Assembly (NCBI RefSeq): GCF_041381155.1
Contig: NC_091147.1
Coordinates: 10,314,837-10,378,836 of the forward strand
DNA: 64,000 nt
DNA from: Argopecten irradians
Lineage: Eukaryota; Mollusca; Bivalvia; Pectinida; Pectinidae
Reading direction: 5' to 3'
Each line of letters opens with the position of its first letter. The stretch's first letter is position 1. The position numbers were made by a program, and so were the translations under genes. A model generated the notes under the pieces. That model worked only from the letters and a program-made list of their open reading frames with translations, ran no database searches and was not told where the DNA came from. Shown here one piece after another: positions 47,501 through 59,800 of this stretch.

Positions 47501-48379
47501 TTCTGATGCAACGGATTCAAAAATACGTTCGAACAAAATTTGATCTGTTTAAAGGGACATGCATCAATGTTTATTGCGAAACTGTGGTTACAATATTAGG
47601 TCATTTAGAAAAAACAACGAACATATTTTCAAAACATTTACAATCATCTTTTTAATCGAAGACCAGCTTTATAGAATTGCTGTATTTTATCCCAGACCAC
47701 ACATAAAGTTTAAATTGCAGTGACAGCTTGCAAAAACATATATAAATATATACTGTGCGCATGTCTCCCCGTGAATTTAAATCACGAAAATTGGTCCCCG
47801 ACGAAAATAACATGATTTCACATAACATATATCAAAGACACATCATTACAACGCTCTGAGATACATGGGAGACACCAGCTACAAATAAAACCCTCAGAGG
47901 ATATATGGCACATGTGAACGTCACCCGCCTTCTAGACACATTTTAACACTGGTAAATATCTATAGCACATTTTAGATGATCTGGTGATGAAGAAAAAGTT
48001 TCAATGCACATACAAGTGACGTCTTGTAGACATCCATATTTACTCATCTGAGTTACATCGTAACATTGTTTCATTACACTATAAGTCAGGCGTCGCATAA
48101 ATATAATAAAGCATAAACATGTAGCACAGATAAACTGCTGCCCATCCATATACACGTAAATGCTGAATAAGACACTTAATATATGTGAAATGAATGCGTA
48201 GTAAATATCTTAACGTTTGCCATACTAATGAGGTAAAGTTTCTGGTTTTGAAATGCAGGGTTCATAGAGGTCTCTCATGTAAATCCGAGTACTGCAATTA
48301 ACTATTGGATAGATTGCATGCAATGCCTATCAACTCTGCCATCTAGTTTAATTGACTCTAGTTACTTACCAATTGAGTA
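44565..48379. other. Intergenic between convergent genes
   Basis: The ankyrin gene and the fucosyltransferase gene end toward each other here. A possible AATAAA at 45030 could serve the former. No coding exon or RNA gene was recognised in these 3.8 kb. Confidence 0.45.
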
Positions 48380-51300
48380 TCATAAGTTAGTATCACTCTC
48401 TAAACCGACCCACTGTGGAAACAGGTGCGTATCGGTGTTACCTTTAAACTGTTTACTGAGGGGCGATCCTGGAACAAATGGATATTTATAATGAACTGTA
48501 TGTCCGTTGGTGAGGAAACTAATCCACCAGCCGAAGGTCCCCACTGTCATAATCGTGTGGTTAGTTAAGGATAGAAGGGCCATATCAGTCACTGCTGTAT
48601 TTCCTTCTACAATATAAGTATTTGGCATTGTTCCTAAATTATCTTTCACCCATTTTAAATCGTTACTACTTACAATGAATATAATGTTTGCATATTTCTG
48701 CCGGAAGTACGCCATGGCGGTTTTTATGTAGGCTACATCTGCAACTTTATAACCAAAATCGATGAAAGTTTTGTCATCCATCATGTCACCCCTCCGTACA
48801 TGTACCCCTACCAGCACGGGTCGCTCGTCCGTGTTGTTCAGGTCACGTAATCCTTTAGAAACCGCTTTATGTAAAATTGAAGCTGCTTCGTTAATAATTT
48901 GTGGGCGGAATCTAAACATCTTTCGAAGTTCTTCCTCAAAGGACACAAAATATTTCCAGGACTGAAAATATCCTTTATAATGAATATTTTTCATAGGATT
49001 TTCTACTAGCTTGGAATCGTAGGCACAGTCCCAATCGTCCTCGATGACTTTGAAGCATTTCTCCGTTAGTTTATGATCCCAGTGTGGTTTCTGCCGAAAA
49101 TTAAAGAAAACGGTAAGTACATTTATACTTGGCTGTACCAAATCGTATATTATTATAATTAAATGCGTAGAACCATCCAGCCATATATCAGGTATTCTTA
49201 AGGGTATGTCATTTCAAAATAAGCATCACTATAATTGTTGTATGTACTTTAATGTTTGGATTGTGTAAGATTGGAGAATTATGACATTAAAACGGCATTT
49301 GGTTGTTTAAACTCTTACAGATTTGTGTCAATTACAATTACGTTTTTGCATATACCGATTTAGCTCCCTTGCGAGTATCTATATATTGTGGCGTCATTAT
49401 TTTGTGTGCTTAATTCACGTCTTTTTCTCTGAAAATAACGACTTGGCGCTCACAAACACATGACGTCACAATAAATACCTAACCACAAGAGCAGATAACT
49501 ATGTAGTTTGCAAATATAGAATATTGCATGGATAATGGTAACGGTCATTACCATAAAACATGTATTTTGTTTTGTTTTAATATTTACCTCATATTGGCTG
49601 AAATCAATTTCGAACGCTTCCTTTAATTTCCTGAGTTCCTTGGAACTTGGTAGGACTATTTGATACCCATGTGTCTTGGCAGTGACGTAGAGAAATGCAA
49701 ACTGCAACGCAAAACAGAAAATGATAGAACATCTTGCTTGATGAGTAGCTTTGCTTCTAAATCCGTGGTGTTTCAGAGATAAAGCATGTGATAACGATAT
49801 GGATAATGTACATTTAATAAAAATATTTGTATTATATTTTAAAATAAAAGCACTAAGAAAAGCAAAATATAACATGTAAACATTTGTTATGAACAACAAC
49901 CTGAGACAGTATTATATATTGAATTGAAATAAATTCTTTAGTAATATGATCTTCAGATGGGATAAACAAAACAGCATATTATAAAACAATAGGAAATGTC
50001 CATGGTGATTTTCAATGTTGGTGTGTATGCTTACTGCATTATATCCATGATAGGACAGATGTTTTTTTTTGAAGTTGACCTGTTCGATTTCGTTATTTAT
50101 GTGACCACAAAAACAACGGAGGTTTTTATACAATGATCACTTCATTTTCTATTCAATACAACTAATTAGTAAAAGTGACTGTATACCTAAATTGAATACG
50201 TTACCAGTGGAAAGGTATTTGTTGCTGTAATGCCAAAGCATAATCTTGCTATTGACATTATAGTCGACAGGAACGCATTGTCAATATTACCATCTCATTA
50301 ATAAGCAATTATATTAATCGATTTCATCAACAAGACGGACATTTCCATACTTCATATGAAATATTGCAAATAATGGAGTCAATGAAAGCATCAGTGTAGC
50401 AATCAAATATCCCGTATACAACCTCCTTCGTGAGGCAATCAAATATCCCGTATACAACCTCCTTCGTGTAGCAATCAAATATCCCGTATACAACCTCCTT
50501 CGTGTAGCAATTAAATATCCCGTATACAACCTCCTTCGTGTAGCAACCTCCTTCATGTAGCAATCAAATATCCCGTATACAACCTCCTTCGTGTAGCAAT
50601 CAAATATCCCGTATACAACCTCCTTCGTGAGGCAATCAAATATCCCGTATACAACCTCCTTCATGTAGCAATCAAATATCCCGTATACAACCTCCTTCGT
50701 GTAGCAATCAATATCCCGTATACAACCTCCTTCGTGTAGCAATTAAATATCCCGTATACAACCTCCTTCGTGTAGCAATCAAATATCCCGTATACAACCT
50801 CCTTCGTCCCAGCAATTAACACTAATGTCAATCTCTGGAGATTATTATACTAACAGTGTAATTTACTTTACTTTGACAAAGTTCATGGTCCATTGCCTAT
50901 CATTATAGACTTCAAACATTCCTAGTTAATGATGTTTTTGTTGCCCATTTACTTTACCATAGTCTACCCACAGAGCAATGTCAGGTTTATTTACACATTT
51001 CAACCATTAAGACTTTCGTGTTGGGGTGCATTTATTAGTATTCGATGAGTTATCACGAACTCTTTATCATTTCCAGGCAATAAAATAAACCGGTCTTTTG
51101 AAATAAATCGATTTATGACGGCATTAGAGTACACTTTAAATATTACTCATGACAGGTATGCGATTCGGAAGGCTAATCGAATCCTTGGAGATCAACACGT
51201 ACGTGTTTGTTCATTTCTGTGGAGTCGGTAAGGGTAATAAGTCATTACAGGCTTTGGAAGAATATAATACAAATTATTTACTGGCCAATAAACTTAAATA

Positions 51301-52382
51301 AGTCATAAAGGTCTGGTCTCTGTGTGTGTACACTGTATTCGTCCCGGTCAATGATAACACACAGGTATATACACACACATTTACCCCACACGTGTCTGGT
51401 CTCGTACTCTGTACTTCTATACTCACGGACGCTATTGTAAGACATATAATATGATAACTCTAGATCTTTCCAAATACGAATTCTTAAAAGTGTTAATCAA
51501 TAAACAACAATACCATGTATTTCAGTGTCTTCAGCACCTGACATATAGTCAATGTGGTGCGACATTGACCGTAACAGGACAAAAAGTAATCGTTATCACA
51601 CACACACATACACTTTTATCTGCCATACTATACATGTTCTCTCTAAACACGTGGTACCTGGTTGCGACTCACACTTCCACCCGGTTGTTATACATACATA
51701 ACCTGTGTTTATCTATCTGGAAAATGAGATTACCCGCTTACCCTTATCTCTATCCGTTTATAGCAAACGTCGATGATTAGTTTAAATGTTTAACATAATT
51801 GTCACATATATGTATCTCCCTACTCACAGACCTTTCATCCCTAGAATGTACAAGTACAGATGTCTTATGCCTGCAACATGGATAATTTCCAATCCCGAAC
51901 ACCACTCAGGCCCAATACGTCACGGTATCCTTCTTTACCAAACCCATACTCGTCAAACCCCAACAAAACCCTACTTGTCCTAAACAGGTATATTTATCTG
52001 GAAGATGAAGGATACGTTCCCCCTAAACACCACCTAACACATACTCGCCACAAAAAGACAACCTCACACATACTCGCCACAAAAAAGACATATGGAATAT
52101 CCCTACCCCAACCTTACATAACCCATACTCGTCACTATTTACCTGGAACATGAGATTCCCCAATCCTCCCGATAACTCCACGCTAGCCATCAGTTTACCC
52201 GGCTCCTGTTGGATATCACTACATGATGTCAGAAGACGATTCAGATTGTCAATGTACATCCACCAAAGTAGCTTCCAGGAGAACACAGTGAAGCTGGCGA
52301 CACATAATAGTGTTCCTAGGCTAATCCACCTCTGACTGGGTTTATTTAGTCTGAGGAACGGGAACCAGTTGATCCTTCTCAT
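48380..52382 (-). CDS. Alpha-1,2-fucosyltransferase-like enzyme (GT11)
   Basis: Three phase-0 exons, 52382-52143, 49701-49588 and 49090-48380, encode 354 residues, the usual GT11 length. A short N-terminal tail and a hydrophobic anchor (ISLGTLLCVASFTVFSWKLL, about 20-39) give a type II Golgi topology. The first conserved block crosses the first intron: ELSGGLGNLMFQ then FAFLYVTAKTHG. The hallmark GDP-fucose-binding motif HVRRGD is at 215-220 (VLVGVHVRRGDMMDD), followed by IIFIVSSNDLKWVKDNLG and TVGTFGWWISFLTNG, the remaining GT11 motifs. The predicted reaction is transfer of fucose from GDP-fucose to the 2-OH of terminal galactose. The acceptor is not predictable. Intron 1 (2.4 kb) holds a 36-bp minisatellite. 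Confidence 0.88.
50395..50807. repeat. 36-bp minisatellite in the fucosyltransferase intron
   Basis: About 11 copies of a 36-bp unit that holds CAATCAAATATCCCGTATAC and AACCTCCTTCGTGTAG, including one short partial copy near 50540. The unit is a multiple of three, so the array produces long but meaningless open frames (CYTKEVVYGIFD). Copies are nearly identical, so the array is young or homogenised. Confidence 0.92.
52028..52090. repeat. Short tandem duplication in the fucosyltransferase intron
   Basis: CACATACTCGCCACAAAAA occurs twice in succession with small differences, close to the exon 1 donor. ACCCATACTCGTCA copies lie nearby (about 51943 and 52120). Confidence 0.6.
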
Positions 52383-55166
52383 GGTTAAATCACCGAATCC
52401 TTGATATCAATATATGCTGATTATATGACCGGTAGAGTCCCATTCAGACAATTACACATGGTTTATATGACCGTTGCTATGGCAGGTACTTTGTTTTCTT
52501 CCTCTTTTATCATCCCACCTCCTCATTTATCATAGAGATAACTCTCCACTTAAACAAAAAATCTCAGCTCTGAGTTGTAATTGAACGGCCTATTTTTACA
52601 CGATCGATAAAAAGACTAGTTCCGTTATAGATCCATAGTAATGTGTATATACTCCAGTAAGTAACAAAGATAAGTACCGTCAATGTTCGAGTTGAATCGT
52701 TTGAGCAGTTCATGAGTTTAAATAACCTTAGTCCTACCTCACACATGTACTAACAAGAAAGTTTCGAATGTGTATATATAAGATTTTTTTCATTCCTCCC
52801 GGGAATCTGTGGTGGTAATATCCGTTGTTTGTTCACTTAGTAAACTTCATGTCCTTGTGATTACTGACCACTATTGTTTGCACTGATAAGCGATGTCTGC
52901 ACTTTTGTCACTGAGCCAGAAATAAATCAGTAGTAACTGTAGAAATAGATATATATCTTCTAAGTATTATCTCTGGTCCAACAAGTCTATTCATCGTTTA
53001 GTCTTTCATCGACTCAATGGTTGGGTTGAAGTCACATAGCCTTAGGTTAGTCGGGTTGTGCAGATAAATGGATTAACAAGTCTGGTATTTAGCGGTAAAG
53101 ATGTTCGATACTGTTTCTTGCTGTCCAGATCACTTGGACACATGGCAGATATTAACGACAATGCTCATACCACAGATGTTACATGCCTATACATTTTGTA
53201 CATATATAAAGGGATACAAAATCAATTATTTACCACCAGAAGATTTTTTTTAATATACCTGTTCAATATACGATTTGAAGCGGACTTCAAAACACTAGAA
53301 TATACACATTTTTATCTAAAATAGATATAATCGATATGCCCCAATTATCAACACTGCTTGTTGAATAAAACATGAGGAAGTAGGGCTTACTAAAAGGTGG
53401 GTGTCATTGTTATTAACGACATAAAGTCAACTATTCTCTTTACACATCAAAATATCCTACACAAAAAATATCCTATTACCGTGATAAAATATAGCAAACT
53501 GTTTTTTCAAACGTAGGGTAAATATGTTGTTCATATATCCATCAACCATGTTTCCGACCGCCATGTAAAAGTGAAAAATGGACGACTCAATGTGTATGCT
53601 TTTGTAAATTCTAATCCAGTCAAACAAGCACTGGTAGTTGTTGTTATAGACACTTAGAGCCACGACATTAAATATTAAGTTCCCCATTATGTACTAATTA
53701 AAAGCATACATTTTCATAGTCAAATAAACAAAAACATTGTTTTAGCATCGGCTCGTCTATAAAATAATTTCTATGCAAACCAATTCGTAGTCAAATGAAT
53801 ATAAATATCAACTTGGATGAGAATCGTCTTTAAAAAGAATCGAATAAAAGATTGATATATAGTATGAATATTCTATCAATTCCTCATATTCTTTCTATAT
53901 TGAAACAAGAAATGCACATACAAGCATTCATATTGTTATCACATACAGACTATAGATTTAGGAGGTCAACAAACATTTCATATATCTATCTTAATATAGG
54001 CCGAAAACGGGTATATATCTAAAACACATACTTATTATTATAAATATCACATGTCACACAAATAATTATGACATAGCATACTAAGCATTATTTTGTTTAA
54101 AAAAATCAAAAACAAAAACAAAAAATACATTCAATAAAGTAATGGTTACATAGTTTAAGGACAATCCAGGTGTGAATCCATATCACGATTTGTTCGAGAA
54201 AAATGTAATGAAACGACAATGTGGCTGTAATACAAAAGGCTTAGGCGTTGATTTGCTTAGCATCCGATCAACAGTTATGTTCGCTAAGGACGATCTATGA
54301 ATGAGTAAGAGGTGGAGAGTGCATTGACAAGTATTTCAAAATACCTGCATCACCTATATCAAGATATAACTCGTTTGTTTGATTTTCTAGCATGCCGTAA
54401 TAGGCAATTTATGTCTATGCCGTTTAATGTTTGTACAGAAAAGTTAGTTCTATAACTAAAGTATATGTCATACTATACGCTAATTATGTTTGTTTTGAGG
54501 ATTGATTACACATTCACAGTTCTTTGACCGATTAACAGCTACTACTATTCATACTCCATTAAGGAAAAAACCATATTGACCTTAGAACATAGATTTTTTA
54601 TTGTCACAATAACGCGAATTTGTAAAAGATACAATAAATGAAATCGAGTTGAAACGGGTACTAGTATACGTTCCATATATTGACTTGTTTTGAAAGTCTT
54701 TACAGGGCTACGAGTCATATATAATACGAATTGAAAACAGGTTTGCTATAGATAATATTCCAATATGACACAGTACATTGATTTCACAATCTCAAACAGC
54801 ATATCGCTTCGTGCAATTTAAACTTATCAGTAGTGAATCTATGTATCAATTTAAAATCGGTAGCTAGTTTCCGCATTCTTATAGATATAACGATACATAC
54901 TCTTGTTGGATATTTAAAGATTTTGCTTGAATGTCATAAATAAAGCCTACGTCTTAAGTTTGAAAAGAGTCCATGTTTGGATAGCATATGCAAGGTAGCA
55001 TTATGCGAGAACGACGAAATAATATAATCATGACCTATATATAGATCGTCAAAATTTTGGAGTTGCCTCCCTTTAAATACGTCTTCACAGCTGTATGATT
55101 GCCTAATACAAGGTATATTCACACACACCTTGTTAGCAATAATTGCAACAGTTTCTGACAAGCCTT
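52383..55166. other. Intergenic, upstream of fucosyltransferase gene
   Basis: No supported gene. Minus-strand frames at 53687-53457 and 55161-54934 have no family match and no partner exons. The promoter of the fucosyltransferase should lie in the first part. Confidence 0.4.
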
Positions 55167-56508
55167 ATATAACAAATATATACTAGATCATTACAAGTAA
55201 AAAGGGGACTACTCAGCGATATGTCAAATATAACAAATATATACTCTAGATCATTACAAATAAAAAGGGGGCTGCTCAGCGATATGTCTAATATAACAAA
55301 TATATACTAGATCATTACAAATAAAAAGGGGGCTGCTCAGCGATATGTCTAATATAACAAATATATACTAGATCATTACAAATAAAAAGGGGGCTGCTCA
55401 GCGATATGTCTAATATAACAAATATTTACTAGATCATTACAAATAAAACGGGGGCTGCTCAGCGATATGTCTAATATAACAAATATTTACTAGATCATTA
55501 CAAATAAAAAAAGGGGCTGCTCAGCGATATGTCAAATATAACAAATATATACTAGGTCATTACAAATAAAAAAGGGGCTGCTCAGCGATATGTCTAATAT
55601 AACAAATATATACTAGATCATTACAAATAAAAAGGGGACTGCTCAGCGATATGTCTAATATAACAAATATATACTAGATCATTACAAATAAAACGGGGGC
55701 TGCTCAGCGATATGTCTAATATAACAAATATATACTAGATCATTACAAATAAAAAAGGGGCTGCTCAGCGATATGCTATACAAATATATACTAGATCATT
55801 ACAAATAAAAAGGGGACTGCTCAGCGATATGTCTAATATAACAAATATATACTAGATCATTACAAATAAAAAGGGGACTGCTCAGCGATATGTCTAATAT
55901 AACAAATATATACTAGATCATTACAAATAAAAAGGGGGCTGCTCAGCGATATGTCTAATATAACAAATATATACTAGATCATTACAAATAAAATAAAAAG
56001 GGGGCTGCTCAGCGATATGTCTAATATAACAAATATTTACTAGATCATTACAAATAAAACGGGGGCTGCTCAGCGATATGTCTAATATAACAAATATTTA
56101 CTAGATCATTACAAATAAAACGGGGGCTGCTCAGCGATATGTCTAATATAACAAATATTTACTAGATCATTACAAATAAAACGGTGGCTGCTCAGCGATA
56201 TGTCAAATATAACAAATATTTACTAGATCATTACAAATAAAACGGGGGCTGCTCAGCGATATGTCTAATATAACAAATATTTACTAGATCATTACAAATA
56301 AAACGGTGGCTGCTCAGCGATATGTCAAATATAACAAATATTTACTAGATCATTACAAATAAAACGGGGGCTGCTCAGCGATATGTCTAATATAACAAAT
56401 ATATACTAGATCATTACAAATAAAAAGGGGCTGTCAGCGATATGTCTAATATAATAAATATATGCTAGATCATTACATATAAAAAGGGGGATGCTCAGCG
56501 ATATGTCT
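55167..56508. repeat. 22-copy, 61-bp minisatellite
   Basis: The unit holds TATAACAAATATATACTAGA, TCATTACAAATAAAAAGGGG and GCTGCTCAGCGATATGTC. Twenty-two copies of CAGCGATATG can be counted. Two variants alternate in blocks, ATATATAC with AAAAAGGGG and ATATTTAC with AAAACGGGGG, so neighbouring copies spread together. It ends 330 bases before the predicted start of the ACSF2-like gene. Confidence 0.95.
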
Positions 56509-56839
56509 AACCTACAAGTGTTATATATCATATTAAGTGGTTAATGTATGGATGTGCTGCAGTTCTGTTGTTACTTTCCTAGCAGAGCTGCATATGCAGT
56601 ACAACTGTCACACTTATAGAAGGATGCTGGCTATATTGATTATATACTACCGGATAGATGGATACATGCAGAGTGAACTTCTGTCGCCTTTCAGCTGATA
56701 ATATCAATGATACGGATAGATAATGATACTGGTACATGACTATCATATCGTGTTAAATTCATCCACTTACACTATAACTAAAGTACACCGAGAGAATGTA
56801 AAGTCACGTCAGTCTAACTTCACACAAAATAGTTGTATA
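56509..56839. other. Presumed promoter region of the ACSF2-like gene
   Basis: This unique sequence lies between the minisatellite and the first coding exon. No clear core promoter motif was recognised. Confidence 0.35.
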
Positions 56840-59800
56840 ATGGATCATCAGGCGCACCTCTCTGAGGATACATCCTGGTAAGTGGTAGACTCATATTAAA
56901 TCCAATAGTCGTGTGAGATAAAACATTGTCTTCATTATAAATATTTCATATCTATCAACCGTCAACACTTGCTGAAAGGTTTAAATTAGTGCATAGAACA
57001 TCACATCTCCAGAGGTTACTATCACTATCGGTGAAAGTCACCCAGAGCATTTTCTTATACTCTATCATATCGTATAGTTTTAAACTATTAATGAATTTTC
57101 GGTTGTGACCTTAGGTAAAATCAACAAAAGTAAAATATAGCCTGACTAAAAATATAATTTAAAGCCACGTAATATTATGACCTATTTAGAATTGCATTAT
57201 ATATCACTTCGTTTTAATCTGAAATCAGCAATATCTTAAAGGATTATGGCTTATATTTATTTATATTTTTATAGTAAAATGAATGCAATTAATATACGTT
57301 GTGTATGACATTATTGCAATGTTATTTTGCTTGATATTGTTTCGTATTCCGGTTTAAATATTGGATATGCGGGTAAAATAACATATATACTTCATATACA
57401 TGTATCACTACATTGTTATCAGACGATGTACTTTTATTACTGACAATAGTTTGATAACATCTGTGTATGGTATCATGACATTGAACATAAACATACTATA
57501 AATATGAGAGTGGTCATTCACAGGGATACTGGTATTTTTTCATACCTTCGGGTGTAATACTGGATGGTCTAGGACAATACTCTCATGTCGCCTGAGGCTG
57601 TAGTGCATGGCTACCCATGGCCATGCAATAAAGCCTCGTGACGTCACGGCATCAACAAAATTTTCATTTCCTCGGTAAAAGTTTTTTTTCACAAACTTGA
57701 CTGGTTTTACTATAAAAGATGCAAACAACAGAATTTTTGTTGAAAATATCACGTAGTTTTTCATATATGGAAAATTGACTCATAATTGTGGATTTCTTCG
57801 AATTTTTCAAAATGGCGGGATATTATAGCTGTAAAATGTCAATAAAACGTTGAAGTATGAAAGAAAAATACTCTTTCATTAGTGGATATGAAAGATAGGG
57901 ATATTCTACCCCTGGGACCACAAAATGTTGCAAAACCCTCGGCAAGCCTCGGATTTTACTACATTTTGTGACCCTCGTGTAGAATATCCCAATCCTTCAT
58001 ATCCACATATGAAAGAGTCTTATAATCAATGCTGTATCAGGGCAATTATTGTGATAAATACAGTACCACTGATAATGGACGTTATGCAAGCATCCTGAAA
58101 ACATGGACGACCAATAAATTATCACTCTTTTTTGGGACAGTTTTGATCTGACATTTGTTGACAAAGGACTGGTATATCTCTTAAAGCACAAGATAGCTAG
58201 GTATTTTGTAATGCCGATATGTTTGATACATCCTTCCCTGCTCCATCCAAGGTCACAATCAGGCACAACACAAATATCCGTGTGTACCGCACTTCTCTAT
58301 CCAATACATAGGATATAAATGAACATATAAATGTAGTAGACAAGTCAGCAAACAATATAAAATCAAGCCTAACGACAATCAGTCAATGGTGAAATTTTGT
58401 TTATTTGCATTAATGTAGGTATAAGTGTTTTAGAATGTGCATCAATAGCATTTTGATTTATTTTTTTGTTTCATAACTTTGTTTATATTGTTATTATAAT
58501 TAATTTCAAAATAATTTACTCTACTTCATACTTTATTATTTCATCAATCAAATATTATTATCTTTTTGTTAACAGCAGAGAATGTTTACCTGCGGAACAC
58601 CCTCTTACACTAAGTTACTATCACGGAACATGCGGAACACCTCTCACCTACAAATCTCTATTTTCTGGACTGGAATCCGCAGTCCGCGAAGCACCCCCAG
58701 ATCATGTAGCTTTGAAAGTACCGGAATTTCATCAGGAATTAACTCTCAAATATGTCCATGAAAGGGTGTGTACACTAATGTTTGTTTAAACATTTATATA
58801 ATGTATAGTAACACTTTCTGGTCAATATGAATTGTCTTTATAAATAAGCTAAGTCTATATTTGAATTTCAAAACTCGCAACAAATGTAAAATTCTAAATA
58901 TGATAAATATGGAGTACATGTACTTATTTGTATATTTGAGATAATATTTTAATTTGCTCTATGTGTATGCCATTGGAAGCAGAAGTCTCTGCTGGTATGC
59001 TAGAAATTCAAAATACTGTATTACCTCAATAGCATTCTACGAATTGGTTCATTGAATTATGCAATAGAAATAACATTTTCCATATCACACCTTTCAGGCA
59101 AACTCGATTTCCAGGGCGATGGTAGAAATGGGGCTAAAGAAGGGTGACGTGGTTATGTTAAATGGCGTAGGAGATGGGGAGTATATGACCCTGTACTACG
59201 CCACAGTGTCACTCGGCCTACAGTTTTACGTCGTAAGTACAACGCAATAGATGACGTCATAGTTAACAACGGTACTTATACAAGTCAAATCTATGAAATG
59301 AATTGACGGATAGATTAGATAATATAACGTATATTTCTGGACACATTTGCGTATTTTAAAATTATAACAGCATAAATCATTACTTTAATATTGAACTGAT
59401 TTGCAATGTTTTATATGCCCTTTAATCATATATGCAACATCCAAGTGCATGCATTATAGCTTTCCTCAAATCAATATTCAGTGTCTGTGACTAGAATAAA
59501 TGTATTTTTTTATATTCTAAATATTGTTTATCATAATCCTTATATTATAACTATTATTTTTCAGCCGACGATGCGATATCCATTTGAAAAATTCTTTCCT
59601 ATCAGTTTGAAGGTATTGTTTTGCATTCTAATAAGTGCACATATTTCATAAGATGCAATTTGTCTTCATCCCTGTTCATGCCAAATACCAAATAGTTAAT
59701 GTGAGATTGCAGGATTTACATAAGCTATCAGAAAATGTTAACCACAAATTATTCTTACATTTGAAGAAAACGTGTTTTGCTAGAAAACAAATCTAGGAAC

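Noticed and set aside
50314-50742. Open frames of 142 and 78 codons with CYTKEVVYGIFD repeats
   Set aside because: The minisatellite unit is 36 bp, a multiple of three, so open frames arise without selection; they lie in an intron.
57546-57764. Minus-strand frame with a hydrophobic start (MKNYVIFSTKILLFASFIV) and a donor-like end
   Set aside because: It lies inside intron 1 of the plus-strand ACSF2-like gene, has no partner exon and matches no family I know.
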